From Rotaria macrura (taxonomy: Eukaryota; Rotifera; Eurotatoria; Philodinida; Philodinidae), in the NCBI GenBank assembly GCA_900239685.1, contig OENT01000712.1:19091-83090 (forward strand): a stretch of 64,000 nucleotides of DNA. The letters are read 5' to 3'. The notes beneath the pieces were generated by a model that did no database searches, was not told where the DNA came from, and saw only the letters and a list, made by a program, of their open reading frames with translations. Below, piece after piece: positions 24,685 through 37,738 of this stretch (its first letter is position 1; each line of letters begins with the position of its first letter). The position numbers and the translations under genes were made by a program.

Positions 24685-27600
24685 AAGAACAAGAATGCCT
24701 AATTGCAGTCATTAGAGTGTTCTTTCTCTCTTCTACTTTCGAGGTCCCAAATGGTACCATGCACTCACACATATACTAAAGCTAAGATAATACGTAGAAG
24801 AGGAGTGTGTATGTATTTGTCGCGTTCTTGAGATTTTAAAGATACGATGAGTATGTTTGGCGGCATGGTATTGTTGTTGACACTACGCATTTATTTGCAA
24901 TAAGGTTTCTTTTCTATTACATGTTGATGATGCTGTTTCAGTGTGATTGTTTCCTGCTTCACGTCTCGATCGATGAATTTCTGTTTTTTTTTGTTCATGG
25001 ATGTACATGGTATGAATAGTTTTTTTTAGCAAGGTCGCATGGATATTGTAAGTCTTTTCTTGTAATAGAAAAAAAATCAAACTAAAAGAGATTGAGTATT
25101 AAAAATGACAGACGTCTAACTTGAAGTTGATAGTTCAATGACATTAAGAGAGAAAAAGAGACAATGAGTAAAGTGGGCGGATACAATGAATTTGATTTTA
25201 TCGAGTACAACAATGATTATTGAAATTGTGCACACATATTGTATGCAACACCTTCTGTTACTATAAGTGCTACTATTTAAAAAACGGCAGCCAACACACT
25301 TAGGTGTCAATCGTTTGCATGATTTCAATAGGTCAATGATCAGTATCCATCGAAGGTCAAAAAAATGTACAATGACAAAAAAAAAAGATCGCATGTGTAT
25401 GCCAACAAATTAGGTTATCTGCCAGCACTAAATACTCGCACAACGGAAGTTGATTTGCATCAGAGAACACAAGAAGAATAATTCTTGACATTCAGCCGTA
25501 GCGGAAATCGATTAGTCATATTAATGTTAAGCACCTCTGTATGAAATGTAGACTAAGAACTCTGGTCCTGATTAAAAATGAGATGCAAGTACTTCTATTA
25601 TGTCCGATTGGCAACGGATGAACAGCACGTTCCACTCATCATTGAGCCATCTTACTACTGACCTTGTCTCTATTCCCTATGGCGATAGATCAGCCCGTAT
25701 TAAAGAACGTGCTACTGTCTTTAGACATGCTGACTAGATTATGTCCGCTAAACGATGAGTTCTTTCTGCTTGTCCACTTATTGTCATTTAATGCCAATGC
25801 ACATGAACTATCCTGATAAGAAATATATACATATATTCGCATGTGTGTGTGTGCTTGTATGCAAGTGAATGTTTTCGGAGATAAACGTCTACTCATCAAA
25901 ATAAATTGACTAGTGTCTGATATAAAAAAGGAAAAAAACCAGGGCACCGGCTATACTAATTTATTATGAATTAACAGTTTGATACATTTATTTCGTGTCA
26001 AACTAATGTTTCATCACTCATTTCCCAAAGCTTTGCATTTAAATAATTAAAATGTTTCAATAAAACATAATATTGTACATGTCTACTTCTTCTTCTTCTT
26101 CCTTTCGGTCACTAATTTTATATGTAAAGAAACACAAACGATTCTTGCACATACTCATGTCGTATTTCCTAACGTCTACGTACTACTTGAAAGATTTCGA
26201 ATCAATGATCAAACGAATAGCATCATTTTTTGTGTAAAGAATCTTGATTAATAGTAAATGAACCAAATAGACCAAGTGATTACACACGAGAATAGACAGA
26301 GTCAAGGCATAAGGAATAGTAAAATAAATCGTTGTTTACCACTAATCCAGGTTCCTGCTACATCTTACATCTATGTAATGGAATGTACAACAACAACAAC
26401 AAAAGCAATGAAATATTTTAATAAAGTATATTCTACTGACGTAATCATTTCATATGTAACTTGCTGTCTTAATTGTAAATATTGAACCCTGAAGTTTTAT
26501 TTTTCTCATGCACCTACTAGTCATCTGATAGTACGTATTTCTATGCTTATATAGTTAATAATTAAAGAAAACGACCGAATATTGTATTTCTTCTTTTTCT
26601 TTGCTCTGTCAAAATCAATCATGACGTAGAATTGAAATGTTTACTTATTCAAATATTGAGTAAAATTATATACGATTATGATGATGAAATGAAAGTAATA
26701 GAAATAGTATATATATACGTATATTGGTGAAATGGAAGATTTAATTGAGATAATAGTAGTGTCTTGAATAATATTGATCTTGATTTTCGAATGCTTTCCA
26801 ATTAAATTAAATAGAAAGAAAATATGCAAAGGTTATTAAATGTTTTCTTTAGCTGTGTGTAAGGCTTCACATTCAAGGATACTCCTTTTTTTTAGTGATT
26901 TGTCAGCGCATAAAGTAGCGCTGTATGCATTCCAAGAGACTTGTATGGTATGAACGTGAACACATAAATCTAGAGCAAAAAATAGCTTATCTTCATAGAT
27001 TCGATACGGTCAGTTAAAAAGAATAAGATTGAATGCAAGGTCAATATTTATGATAGGAATACTGAAGAAGCACGTAATTCTCCATGGTTCAAAGTCTTAT
27101 GAAGAGAAAATAAAGAGGCTGAATTCAGTTGCTAGATTCTATTCAATCCATTATTGAGATGGAATCTCTTTATATTATCTATATTTTTAGTCTAATAATT
27201 GGTCTTATTTTGAACGACATCTTACGTAATGATCAGAATATGACTACAAAAAAAAGTCTATAGGCCATGAGTTTGTTTCTTAAGCGTTGCTAATAAAAAT
27301 GAGTGAATAGAATAGAATGTCAGAGTTGATCAAAATCGAACTGCTTGATTGTCATATACATACAAAGAATAAAAACTAGAGCATTTTTAAATTATAAAAT
27401 GTATCGTATGAGAATTCTTATTTTACATGGACTTTCATTCACTATGTTAATAAAAATGTTTGAGCGATGAATGGTTTGTCTTCATTATCACTATTAAATT
27501 CATATGGAATAAAATATGTGAACTTCGTTTTCAGAATTTGATATTGTTTTATCTTTTACTGTTCTATATCACTCAAATTTCTCAACTAAAATAGAAATAT

Positions 27601-29082
27601 ATTTGTGATCAACGTTTGGGGTTAAAAATCGTTTGAAAATTTTGCACATTAGTTTTCGTTTATCTATCTATATTTCATTGTATCCTTCATCTTGTATTAT
27701 CTTAATCTGTACCAATGACACAAATATATATGATATCAATCTAATGATCGAAATCATTCATTTTCATAATTTACTTTGAACTTTTGAAAATAGATAAATT
27801 CATGTAAACCGAAAACAAATCTGCCATTATATAGATGTCTTTTCTTCTCACTAATTAATGAAGATTCTTCTAAAAAATCATAAAATAGTACTCACAAATT
27901 GGGGTAACTATGAAATAATAACTAGACCAATTCTTACACTAAATTGATCAAGAAGAACAATTATTTATCATGTTTCTAAAGTGATTAATCTTAACTGAAT
28001 TTTTAATAGTTTGATCATGTAGAATTTTCACAAATTTCGTTCACTGTTCATGAATGTAATATGCAATTGATAATATGAATATTATTTGACACGTATAGAA
28101 TTTCACTACAAAGATGAGTCTACATTCGTATCCATCGAACACGATCATTCTCAAAAAAAAAGTAATCGTATTCTTGAGCTTGACCGTACATTCTAACAAG
28201 ATTGTACTCGACGACATTTTTCCATGATCTTAAACAAAACAATCAGACAGTTTAAACGCAGTTAAATGTTTGCTTCGTGGGCTATTTGTTGATTATTACA
28301 GATAATTTCTTTTTTCATCGAGTAATCCGATTAAGAATAATATATTCATCAAGTTATCGCGATAGATCGTGATGAGAAATATTTTGTTCTCGTATAAGAC
28401 TATCCACTTTTCGCCAATTCATTTTTGACTCTATTCAGTAGTACGTTGTAACTCAACTAATATTCAATCAGCGTCATACTTTAAAGTACCATTTATTTTA
28501 TTTGACTTTGAACAACTATTTTTCGAACTTAGTTAAGCACTCATAGCTATTTGTCGTTAATTCATTGTGATTCGTCGAGGCTTCGAAATGTGAACAGAAT
28601 TAATTTTTTTTTTAATCATCTGTTTTACTTCATATAAATGTTACTTTGATCTGTAACACTTCCATGGAGCATATATTGAACTAAATATATGTATATACAA
28701 TTATCAAGTATATTCTCGATTTACTTCCAGGACTAAAAGATTTTAACTAGGATTTTTGTTTTCTATTGGTATGCTCTGTGAATATGATAGAATTTCTAAA
28801 CTTTATATAAGAACGACTATAATCAAGGACTACTTTTAATAGTCACTTACATATAAATTGGTTTTTCTAAATAGACCATGCAAATAATGTATGCCTTGCT
28901 AATGGTAAAAAATATTCTATTTTCTGCGAACAGAAAATGACTTCCGGCAGTTTCTTTTCTGAAGTATTTTGTCAAAGAAATGTTACTTGACTAGAAAAAC
29001 ATGTTAAAACACCTGAAGCATGGAAATCGATGTGATGAAAATTTCTATTGTTTTCCTCTATATTAAAACTATAGTATTTGAA

Positions 29083-29083
29083 N
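29083..29083. other. ambiguous base in the assembly
   Basis: A single N in an otherwise fully called sequence, in non-coding DNA. It may mark a polished-over or haplotype-ambiguous position. Confidence 0.95.
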
Positions 29084-29384
29084 AGGATTTGATTTCTTTT
29101 TGAATCATTGATCGATGTAAATGTTTTAAATTCTCAGTTTTATTCATTAAATCAGAAAAAGAAATCATTAGATTCGCCAAAGAGCAATGAAACATTTCAA
29201 TTTAGAAACAGTATTCATTAGACACGAAATGAAAGTAATAAAAAAATAAAATTATATAAACGAAAAAGTCTATTTTTCAGTAAAATTGTTCATCTACTAG
29301 GAAACGATATAATTGTTCAGTTGTTTCGTCGAAAGATAAGAAGCAAAAAATAATAATAAACGATGAAAAGATTAAATAGTACAA

Positions 29385-30671
29385 TTAATTTGTCGCAAAT
29401 GTTACTTCTTTCGTCATTCGAAACTTATTCGGTGTTCCAATTGGACGTAAGATACTTTTCGGTCGATCATTCAATCCTTGTGTAAATCGTTCATTATTTT
29501 CCGCGGATAAAATATTTGAATAATGATTAATTAATGATACAACTTGTGTATTCGAATTCAATTGAGTATTATACCATGGTGAAACTGATCCATGACCAGC
29601 CCATGATTTTTCTCGTCGAATGACTACGGACGGACTTGTATGTTGTGATACGGAATGACTATATCTTCCGCCAGCACTATGTGTTTCTTCTTGTGAAAGA
29701 TTCGATGTTAAAGTTCGATCGCGTAAGCGTTGCAAAAGTTGCATCCATAATTGATAGGATAATTTTGGATTATTCTGTTGTTCGGATGTTGAATTTGTTA
29801 AGAAAGATCTTCGATTTTCATTACGTGGCGAAAGTATAGCGGGTGTATAAGTAGATTCTTCAAATGATTTCACATGGAGATGATTACATACAAGCATGTT
29901 ACTTTTATATGGAGATTCTACACCGTAAAAACATTTATAATTCGGAGCACTGTCAAAAAACGAAAGAAGAACAAAAAAAACAAATTTTTTCTTTTTGCAA
30001 ACAAAATCTATGCAAAAATATTGCTAATTTTACTTTCTATCACTATTTTTTCGTCGGATTGGTAGACTTCGTCTTTGATAATAGAAGGCCCATTCGTTTA
30101 ATTTTGGTTCAACATGATGCAACCATTGTTCACATGTAAAATGATATTCATCTTCAATGGCAAATGGTGATGCTTCTGTATGATCCAATAAGAACATTGC
30201 ATTATCGAAACGAGATGATTTTATAGCTAATATTAATGGTGTATAGCCCATTTCAGTTTTGCAATCCATTGAAAGTCCAATCAATTTCATTTCATCAATA
30301 ATAGCTGCAAGTATTGATGTTTGTGATGATGATGCTGCGTGATGTACAACTAAATAACTTTCATGATCAGCAAGACGCCAGTCGATAGATTTTGTTCGTA
30401 AAAAAAGGGCAACAAGTTTTGCACGATTTAATAAACATGCATAAACAAGAGGTGTTTGTTGTTGAGAATCCGTTGCATTTATATCGGCACTTCCTTGTAG
30501 AAGAAGCCGTGCTACTCGATAACCATAACGTTCTTGATCGGAAAGAACAGCTAGATGAAGTGGCGTCCGTCCGTATGGATCTTTTTCATTTACATTACAA
30601 CCAAGTTTATTAATGAGTAAACTTAATTGCGACAAACGACCATCTAAAATCACCTGATGAATAGATGCCAT
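29385..30671 (-). CDS. ankyrin-repeat protein with C-terminal PP1-docking-like motifs
   Basis: Two exons (30671-30034 and 29949-29385) joined by an 84-nt intron give 400 residues. The N-terminal half carries about five ankyrin repeats; clear units start at GRTPLHLAVLSD, QQQTPLVYACLLNRAKLVALFL and GYTPLILAIKSSRFDNAMFLLD. The C-terminal half is low-complexity, Ser/Asn-rich and probably disordered. Its last 24 residues contain SILRP, which fits the SILK consensus, and KEVTF, an RVxF-type motif, as in regulators of protein phosphatase 1. By analogy with ankyrin PP1 regulators it may target PP1; this is inference. Repeat spacing recalls ANKRD34-type proteins, but I do not claim orthology. The ATG directly abuts a (TA)n microsatellite. 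The open frame continues upstream through that repeat, so the start is the least certain part. Confidence 0.8.
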
Positions 30672-30722
30672 ATATATATATATATATGGATATGTATATA
30701 TATATATATAAATATATAATAT
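30672..30722. repeat. (TA)n microsatellite abutting the ankyrin gene start
   Basis: Interrupted TA repeat directly upstream of the inferred ATG (minus strand), so changes in its length would alter the 5' UTR or core promoter. Confidence 0.85.
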
Positions 30723-31842
30723 ATATTTATATTTATGTTTGTTTGTAAATGTGCAACACCACAGTAATGGCAACAATGATGAATAACTGATAAATGAAGT
30801 ATTGACTGTTTTTTTTTCTTGTTTTAACTTAACAGAACGAATCGTATATAGGATTAAAATAATGGACTGTGAAAAAAAAATAGCATTGTTTATATTGCAT
30901 GTATCCTTGTGAAAAGGTAAAATATTTCTACCTTGATCTATTGTACTATAATAGCTATTTTTAAAAAAGAATATTTAATGGACGTAAATCACAATAAAAT
31001 ATTTTGTATTTTCATCAGATTTAATAAACCAAATTTAATGAAAGGATTTATCGACATGATATATTGATCGTTTATAGTTGCAAGAACTTATTTTTCCCTG
31101 CAAGACAATCTTGTTGGGATGAAAGAACAATTATTAGTTCGGTTAGTTAGTATTAAGATATTGTTGAAAGACATAGATATATATTGCACATAAATGCATG
31201 TAGAATTCAATAAACGAATAATGTAGACAATTGAATTTGTGAACTCCGACTTGGTATATGACGCACATCAATAAAGACGAGAATGACGAACAAAATAACT
31301 ATAATAATAATACCAGCTGTTCGATCAAATAGTGAAACCTTTTACAAACAAGTAAGCATGCTCTCGTTTTTTACTCGTCTTCTTTTTTTCTCTTATGAAT
31401 ATTTCTGTGTGCTTTTAAGTTGCTCCTTTTTCTCGTAAACATTGCTTGAAGGTTCTCTTTCAGTTAACCGACAAACGTCATCGAATGACTCGTTTTTTTT
31501 TCTATCGGAACAGAAAAAGAACGCATGCTTCCTTTTCTTATCCTCTGCTACTAGTTATACCACTGCATAGATAAAAACGAACACAACTACCGCATAACGT
31601 CTTGCACCGCCGTTAAGATTGACATCGTCGTCGCTGAGAGAAAAGCAGAGACGAGAGAAAAAGGTTGTAAGAATTGCACGCGGAGCGACACAGCTTTCTT
31701 TCATTACTAAACAAGACTACTCGAACAAAACAACATCGATATAACAAGAAGGATAAAAATAAATCATCTGGTGCCTATTAGATATGTAAAACTGTTCGAA
31801 TATTTTGTTTTGTTTCTTTATTGAGCATATAAGTTCTATAAC
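30723..31842. other. divergent intergenic region
   Basis: About 1.1 kb between the divergently transcribed ankyrin and calcium-sensor genes; it must hold both promoters. A slightly GC-richer block near 31590-31700 is the best candidate for the calcium-sensor promoter or 5' UTR. No defined motif. Confidence 0.45.
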
Positions 31843-32344
31843 ATGTTTACAATTTTGCCGTCACTTTATCTTATTGCGACTCATTATTTTCGCCGATGGA
31901 ATTCATCATGTTATGACGAAGAAAACCATGAAGAAGAGAAAACAATATTCGATATTAATGCTATACATGAAAATGGCTTAAAAAATACATTAACTAGCAA
32001 GTCATCGATAGAATCAATTGAAAAATTTGATAATAATCTTCTTCAACATAGCCAAGAAACATTAATGAATAATTCCCTACTGCCGACTCAGTCAAATATT
32101 AATAAAACGACTGATTATTTATCACATGTCGCCATAGACAAAGATAATCAATGTGATAATAAAACCCTACCTAGAATAAAATCCAATCTATCTTCGTCGT
32201 TGTTAAACATCGAACGAGGCAAGGTCTATACCGGTGACCTTGCTGAAAATGATATGACTTTTCTGATGAACGAGACTGGATTTACTCGAGATCAAATACT
32301 GTCATGGCATAGTGATTTTCTTGTATGTAATCAATATGATATAA

Positions 32345-32381
<37 letters not shown>

Positions 32382-33212
32382 TGTCAACCATAATTATATA
32401 AATACTTTTTTCTTTTCTTATCTTTCTAGCGTGATTGTCCCGATGGAAAACTATCGAAATCGAAATTCACTGATATCTACAAACAATTTTATAAGAAAGG
32501 TCAAGTTGCTAAATTTTGTGAACATGCTTTTCGTGTATTCGATAAAGATTCTTCAGGTTCGATCGGTATGTAATTAAGAAATATATTGTTCTTTTTCAAA
32601 AAAATTAATTCTATTCATGTTTTTTATTAATATTAGATTTTGCGGAATTTCTTATCGCTGTCAGTATGACATCAACGAAGGATCCTGAACGCAAAACTGA
32701 ACTTTTTTTTTCTATGTATGATATGAATCAAGATGGTCTTATCGATGAAAATGAAATGCGATGCGTCGTTGAGGTATGCTGTATCATACTTATGATTGTA
32801 TATATTTCAATAGTTATTGTTGTCAAATACAATTAACAAAAATATACGAAGACATTTGTTTTTTATCGCTAGTTTTTATATTTTTGACAGAAAATCGAAT
32901 AGTTCTATTTCATTCTAACACAATTGTTTTGACATTCTGCTATGTATATTAATGTGTTATTCATGCATGAATGAATATTATTCATTGACATTATTTTCAT
33001 TTTTTTTTCTATTCTAGTCGATCTATGAACTAATGGGTATTGATACACAAGAATCAACAAGAGTTGACATGAAAGTACAAGAAATATTTGCTAAAGCCGA
33101 GTGTGATCGATCAGGATTCTTAACAAAAGATCAATTTGCATTGGCTTGTAAAAATGATCGATATATTCGTAAACTTCTAGTACCCAAAACAAAAGCACCA
33201 AATAATCGATGA
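31843..33212 (+). CDS. neuronal calcium sensor-like EF-hand protein with long N-terminal extension
   Basis: Four exons: 31843-32322, 32430-32565, 32637-32773 and 33018-33212, giving 315 residues. The last 190 residues are a neuronal calcium sensor core. EF1 is degenerate with the family CPxG signature (DCPDGKL). EF2 is DKDSSGSIDFAE and EF3 DMNQDGLIDENE. EF4 reads ECDRSGFLTKDQ, with Glu at position 1 and Gln instead of Glu at position 12, so calcium binding there is doubtful. The first roughly 125 residues are an acidic, Ser/Asn-rich extension without domain, preceded by a short hydrophobic patch. There is no N-myristoylation glycine, unlike most family members. Variable N-termini occur in the KChIP branch, but the core looks closer to hippocalcin/VILIP/recoverin. 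It is convergent with a second sensor gene at 35350. Confidence 0.85.
32350..32378. repeat. (TA)n microsatellite in first intron
   Basis: TA run inside the 107-nt first intron of the calcium-sensor gene; it makes up about a quarter of the intron. Confidence 0.85.
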
Positions 33213-35349
33213 AAAAATTTAGATCAGAATGATTGTATGTATACATACATGTCATACTTGTTTCATCGATCCTTAACATCTAGAGCCACATAAAAAGGAA
33301 AACATCTACCCGACAAGTATACTACGCTAGTCAAGAAGTAATTGTTCTTGTTTTCTTTTTTTGTATATGTAATTGCTACACGAAATAAAAGATAAATTTC
33401 GTACTCAAAAAGTGTATTTGTTTGTTATGTGTGTTTATGCGTGCATTTACATATATATTTCTTTTAGGTTTAATCTTGAATGATAATCGATCCTTGTTAT
33501 AGTTTATGTTTATTCATGCATATGGTTTTTGTTTGCCTATATTTTTCGTTCTTTCTTTCAATGTAAATACCATGCATTAATTTGCAAATTGATTTGTTGA
33601 AGGTTAAAATATATAACATTTATCTCTATATTACTTTAAATGATCTAAACCTGACTGATAGACCATGTTAAAAGTTAATTAACTTGTTTTCTACGTATTT
33701 CTCGTAATTAAGTTTACTAGTTAAATCCAAACTTATGAAACGTTTCCAAGTCTAACGGAAGTCATTGAAAAAAAAGAAGAACATGATGCACACTATTTTT
33801 ATGACAATATTCAATGATAGTTGACACTTTTTATTCTTGGATTAACTTTCTTGTGATGAATTTTGGTTTTTTTAAATCTTCATTGAACTTATATCAACTA
33901 TAAATGGAATGTACGCAAATTATTTTCATGAGAAGTTTTAGATCATTAATTATGAATAGATTATATGAATTTTGTTTGGACTTATCCCACGAAAATAATT
34001 AGAACAGTTCTTGCCAACAAACACCAGAATACTTTGTTGAAATAGAAATGTTTTTAAAGCCAATCATTTGTTTCCCTATGAAATTTTTTCTACGAATGAA
34101 AGGTCATGTTGTAGACAAGACAAAACTTAGATAATTAAATACTGAAAAACAATATATATATTACTAGTAAAAACCGGCGGCTCATGACTAGAGTTGGTAT
34201 CTAGAGTGTAAATATCATCTATAATGGGAACCTATTATAAAATGAACTAGAAAAATTATGATTGAATTTCGATTACATCTAATATTCTTAACTATAATTA
34301 GCAAGCATTAAATACATTTAATTCATGTCAAAAGCAAATGTATTCATTTCTCATTTCACACGAATGAATAAATTTTCTTCAATATTAGAAATAAGAAAAA
34401 AACAAAGTTTCACGTTTTTCTGTAGTAAATTAATGCATTGAAAAAACTTGTGTTTAAACACGTATAATTATTTTAATAATCTATACATAAATGTTACATC
34501 AGTCAAATATCCTTTCCTTTATACTGGTTTTTTCATACCTTTCTAAATAACACACCATGTCAACTTCATTTGAATAGTTAAGGAATCGCCAATCATGTTA
34601 CGAATGAAAACATCTTTGACATGATTACACGTGAAAATGCTCTAATTTTATGTTTATAGAAAAAGCGTCTCGATAGTATTCAACTTTTCAAACAGAATCA
34701 TCAATGTTAACGTCTGAATAACTCAGTTTTGAATAGTAATTTTCTTAATTCAGAACTTCATCGCATATAATTAATGAAAAATTGACTGGGATTATTTCGG
34801 AGTTCCATGCATGTAATCCAAGATATAGATGAATCTTTCTGTGAAAGAATTTAAATGGAAGACGCATAATGCATCAGTTTTTTATATCGACATGTTCTGA
34901 ATCGTGTCTTTTTTCTTGTACATATTTTCTTTTTCTATATTAAGGAGACAACACAGTTTATTAATCATAACGAATTACGAATAAAGAATTAATCAGTGAG
35001 TAAATTGAATGAGTTTTTCGTTTTGATACTGTTGCACAATCGGCAGATATTCTTTTTTTTTCACAATTGACAAGTTATCCAAATCGAAAGAAAAAAAAGG
35101 AAACAAAAAAAAGAAAATATGAAATTGAAATGGTATCGAGCGTCAATTGTGTTCATCAAAGTAAGAAAGAAAAAAAATAGAAGAATTATCATCAGATAAA
35201 ATTCATATAATTTCTCTGCCTAATTTGATGTGCTCCCATGAACAAAAAGGACGCTAAGAAGAAAAAAAACCTTTAATATGACTCTTATATATAAAGTATT
35301 GATTAATACATTGAATATATATATATATATTCCTTTCTTCTACGATGAT
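33213..35349. other. convergent intergenic region
   Basis: About 2.1 kb between the 3' ends of the two calcium-sensor genes. AATAAA at 33384-33389 is a likely polyadenylation signal of the plus-strand gene. No gene seen. Confidence 0.5.
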
Positions 35350-37430
35350 TCAAGAAGCTGATGGTGCAAGTAATTTTCGTAAATAATCATCTTGTAAACA
35401 ACCAGTGACGAATTCATCTTTGGATAATTTCTGATCACTGTTTATGTCCATTTTCGAAAATATTTGATCAACCTTCATTTCTGGTGAATTTGCACCTTTC
35501 TTTTCTTCACCAAGTAGATCATAAATAGCCTTGTTTTTAAAAACAAAAGAAATAAAAATTATGAATATTCTGCAGCCCATAACACATGAAGAGAAAAAAA
35601 TTCAATAAATGTAATTCTTACATCCATGATCTTTTTCATTTCCTTTTTCTCAATATATCCATTACGATCAATATCTAATAAATAATAGAAATTTTTTCAT
35701 AAATAAAAGATTATAACTAGCGTAACAATGAAAAACGAAAAGAACAATAACCACTACATACCATACATTGAGAATGCCCATTCTAATTTTTTCTTCGGAT
35801 CTTGTTGAGCCGTAATTGAAATAGCAATTAAAAATTCACCGAAATCTAGAATAATGATAATAGTATTCATCAGTTTCTTTCGCCGTTTTCGATAGTAAAC
35901 AATGAATAATTTATGCATGGATTACTAGTTCATCCGTTCATTCCACTTTCAATGTCAAGTAGCATTACTGTTGATGGTTTAACCCTAAGAGAATATTTCC
36001 CATTACTTGGTATGCCTCATCTACTTTACTACTGTTAAATTAAGTATTATAAATTAGTTGTTAGTTTTGAATGATTTTCTCACTACAGATATCTTAATAC
36101 TCTTCGTTTCTCGGAAGAGAGGAAACAAGATTTATTATGTCTTATATTGTCTTTCTTCTTTTTCATAATTTCTTTTTATTTCGTAATATTCTTATCGGTA
36201 ATAAGATGATTTACATACCAATGTTGCCTGATCCATCTGTATCAAACGTGCGAAAAACATATTCACAAAATTTTTCAGCTTTTCCAGTAGGATAAAATTG
36301 TTTGTAAACTTCAATAAATTTCTTCTTATTTAGTCTTCCACTTGGACAATCTTTCTAAAAAATTCATAGAAATAATAAAATCAAAAACAACAACAGATAT
36401 TGACATTAGATGTTTGTATGAAAAAAAATCTACTATCTGACATGTCGCTGAAATATAGTATGCGGATCAATATTTATGACGTTTGTATTTTGCAACAGGT
36501 TTTTCTTCTTTTCTTGTTCCTATATTTTATTCCCTTTTAATAATCACATCAAAATCAAGAACAAGACATCTCAACGGAGTGATTTATTTCCAAATCAAAA
36601 AGAATTCACCGGAAATAGAAAATCCTTATACGCTGTAAGAGAACGATGCATAGAATTCTACTAGTTCTTCCTTTTCTTTTTCTGCTTTCATCTTTTTTCC
36701 GCCTATATTGAAGAGCAATCAACGCATACTAGCCTAAAAGAAACGATTGTGATCGAGTGGATTGTCAAAGCACAAATTTAGTTCATCCTTTCTTTTTCTT
36801 TCGTGCATTCTTGTCTAATGAACATAGAGTGCTCTAACGCAGTGGTGACAATAACAATGCTCAAGCTCGCGCCTTAAGTAATGTGATCAGATGCATTGAC
36901 ATTGCTGATGCAATTAGACAGAGCGTAACTTTCTGTCGTTAGTCTACTATCAATGATGACTTTAATTTTAGCGAGAGAAAAGAAAAAAGAACGTACTTAA
37001 TGTCTGAAATAAAGAGAAGGAAAGTTTTTTTGAAACATTTTACTGAAGTGTTTATTTTGAACAAAAAAAAAGAAAAAACCATGTCAGTCAATTTTCACAA
37101 AACTAGCAGCACATCCATATAAGTAATGAGTATGAGTTGAGCAACATAGCTGTTCTAAACGACACCATATTATTTGTCAATACGATACACGAGTCAAGTG
37201 TTCATTTTATATTTATTTATAACTGATCATGTAGATAGGAAATGTTAAGCATGGTGCTTACGAATGGAAACCTATGCAACATCTGGCAGAAGAAAAAATT
37301 GACTTACCAAAAAGCCTGAATGCCATTCGCGCACTTGTTGTGGTGTAAAACCAGATAGATTAGATAATTCAGTTACATCTGCGTCGGATAGTGCTTTGCC
37401 TCGTTTAACACGTGCTTCTTTATTTCCCAT
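35350..37430 (-). CDS. neuronal calcium sensor (NCS/recoverin family), myristoylated type
   Basis: Five exons: 37430-37308, 36354-36219, 35845-35762, 35674-35622 and 35529-35350, giving 191 residues, the family's usual size (about 190). It begins [12 protein letters not shown], a plausible N-myristoylation signal, which is why I chose this ATG over upstream codons. EF1 is degenerate with CPSG (KDCPSGRL). EF2 [14 protein letters not shown]3 [12 protein letters not shown] and EF4 [12 protein letters not shown] look able to bind calcium, although EF4 has Gln where Gly is usual. The family couples calcium rises to membrane targeting and regulates channels, receptor kinases and PI4-kinase in neurons and photoreceptors. 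It is paralogous to the convergent gene at 31843: the first two core exon junctions match, and exon 2 is 136 nt in both. A good acceptor 63 nt before the ATG suggests a 5' UTR intron or trans-splicing. Confidence 0.9.
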
Positions 37431-37492
37431 TGATTTTAATCTCGACTTTTTAACAAAAATTTGTGCGTGACAGATGAAATATATTGTAAAAT

Positions 37493-37494
37493 CT
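37493..37494 (-). promoter_or_regulatory. 3' splice acceptor upstream of the NCS start
   Basis: A long pyrimidine run ending CTTGTAG on the minus strand, 63 nt before the ATG at 37430. Either a 5' UTR intron end or a spliced-leader acceptor. Confidence 0.45.
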
Positions 37495-37682
37495 ACAAGA
37501 AAAAAAAACAAAATTAGCAATAATAATCACCAATTGGGAAATTAAGATATAAATCGAAATAGAAAATCTATGGCAAGGTGACAGATTTTCCCTCAGTGAG
37601 CGACTGTCTGTTTTCTTTTACATTTTCACGTTTGAAATGAAAGAGAAACAAGCAAGAGATGAAGAAAAAACGAGAAAAAATA

Positions 37683-37738
37683 AAGAGAGAGAGAGAGAGG
37701 GAGGGAGGACGAGAGAGAGAAAGAAAGAAAGAAAGAAG
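37683..37738. repeat. (GA)n / (GAAA)n polypurine microsatellite
   Basis: Alternating GA, GGGA and GAAA units in the 5' region of the NCS gene. Confidence 0.8.

Larger units (their letters stand above)
23513..29384. other. intergenic region with microsatellites
   Basis: About 5.9 kb upstream of the Dscam-like gene and downstream of the ankyrin gene. It contains a (CCCT)n/(CT)n tract near 23822, GA-rich sequence near 24000 and a compound (TA)n-(TG)n run near 24635. I see no gene, RNA gene or transposon end. The ambiguous base at 29083 lies here. Confidence 0.5.

Noticed and set aside
24402-24772. Minus-strand frames with THTHTHT and IYIYIY
   Set aside because: Translation of the compound TA-TG microsatellite.
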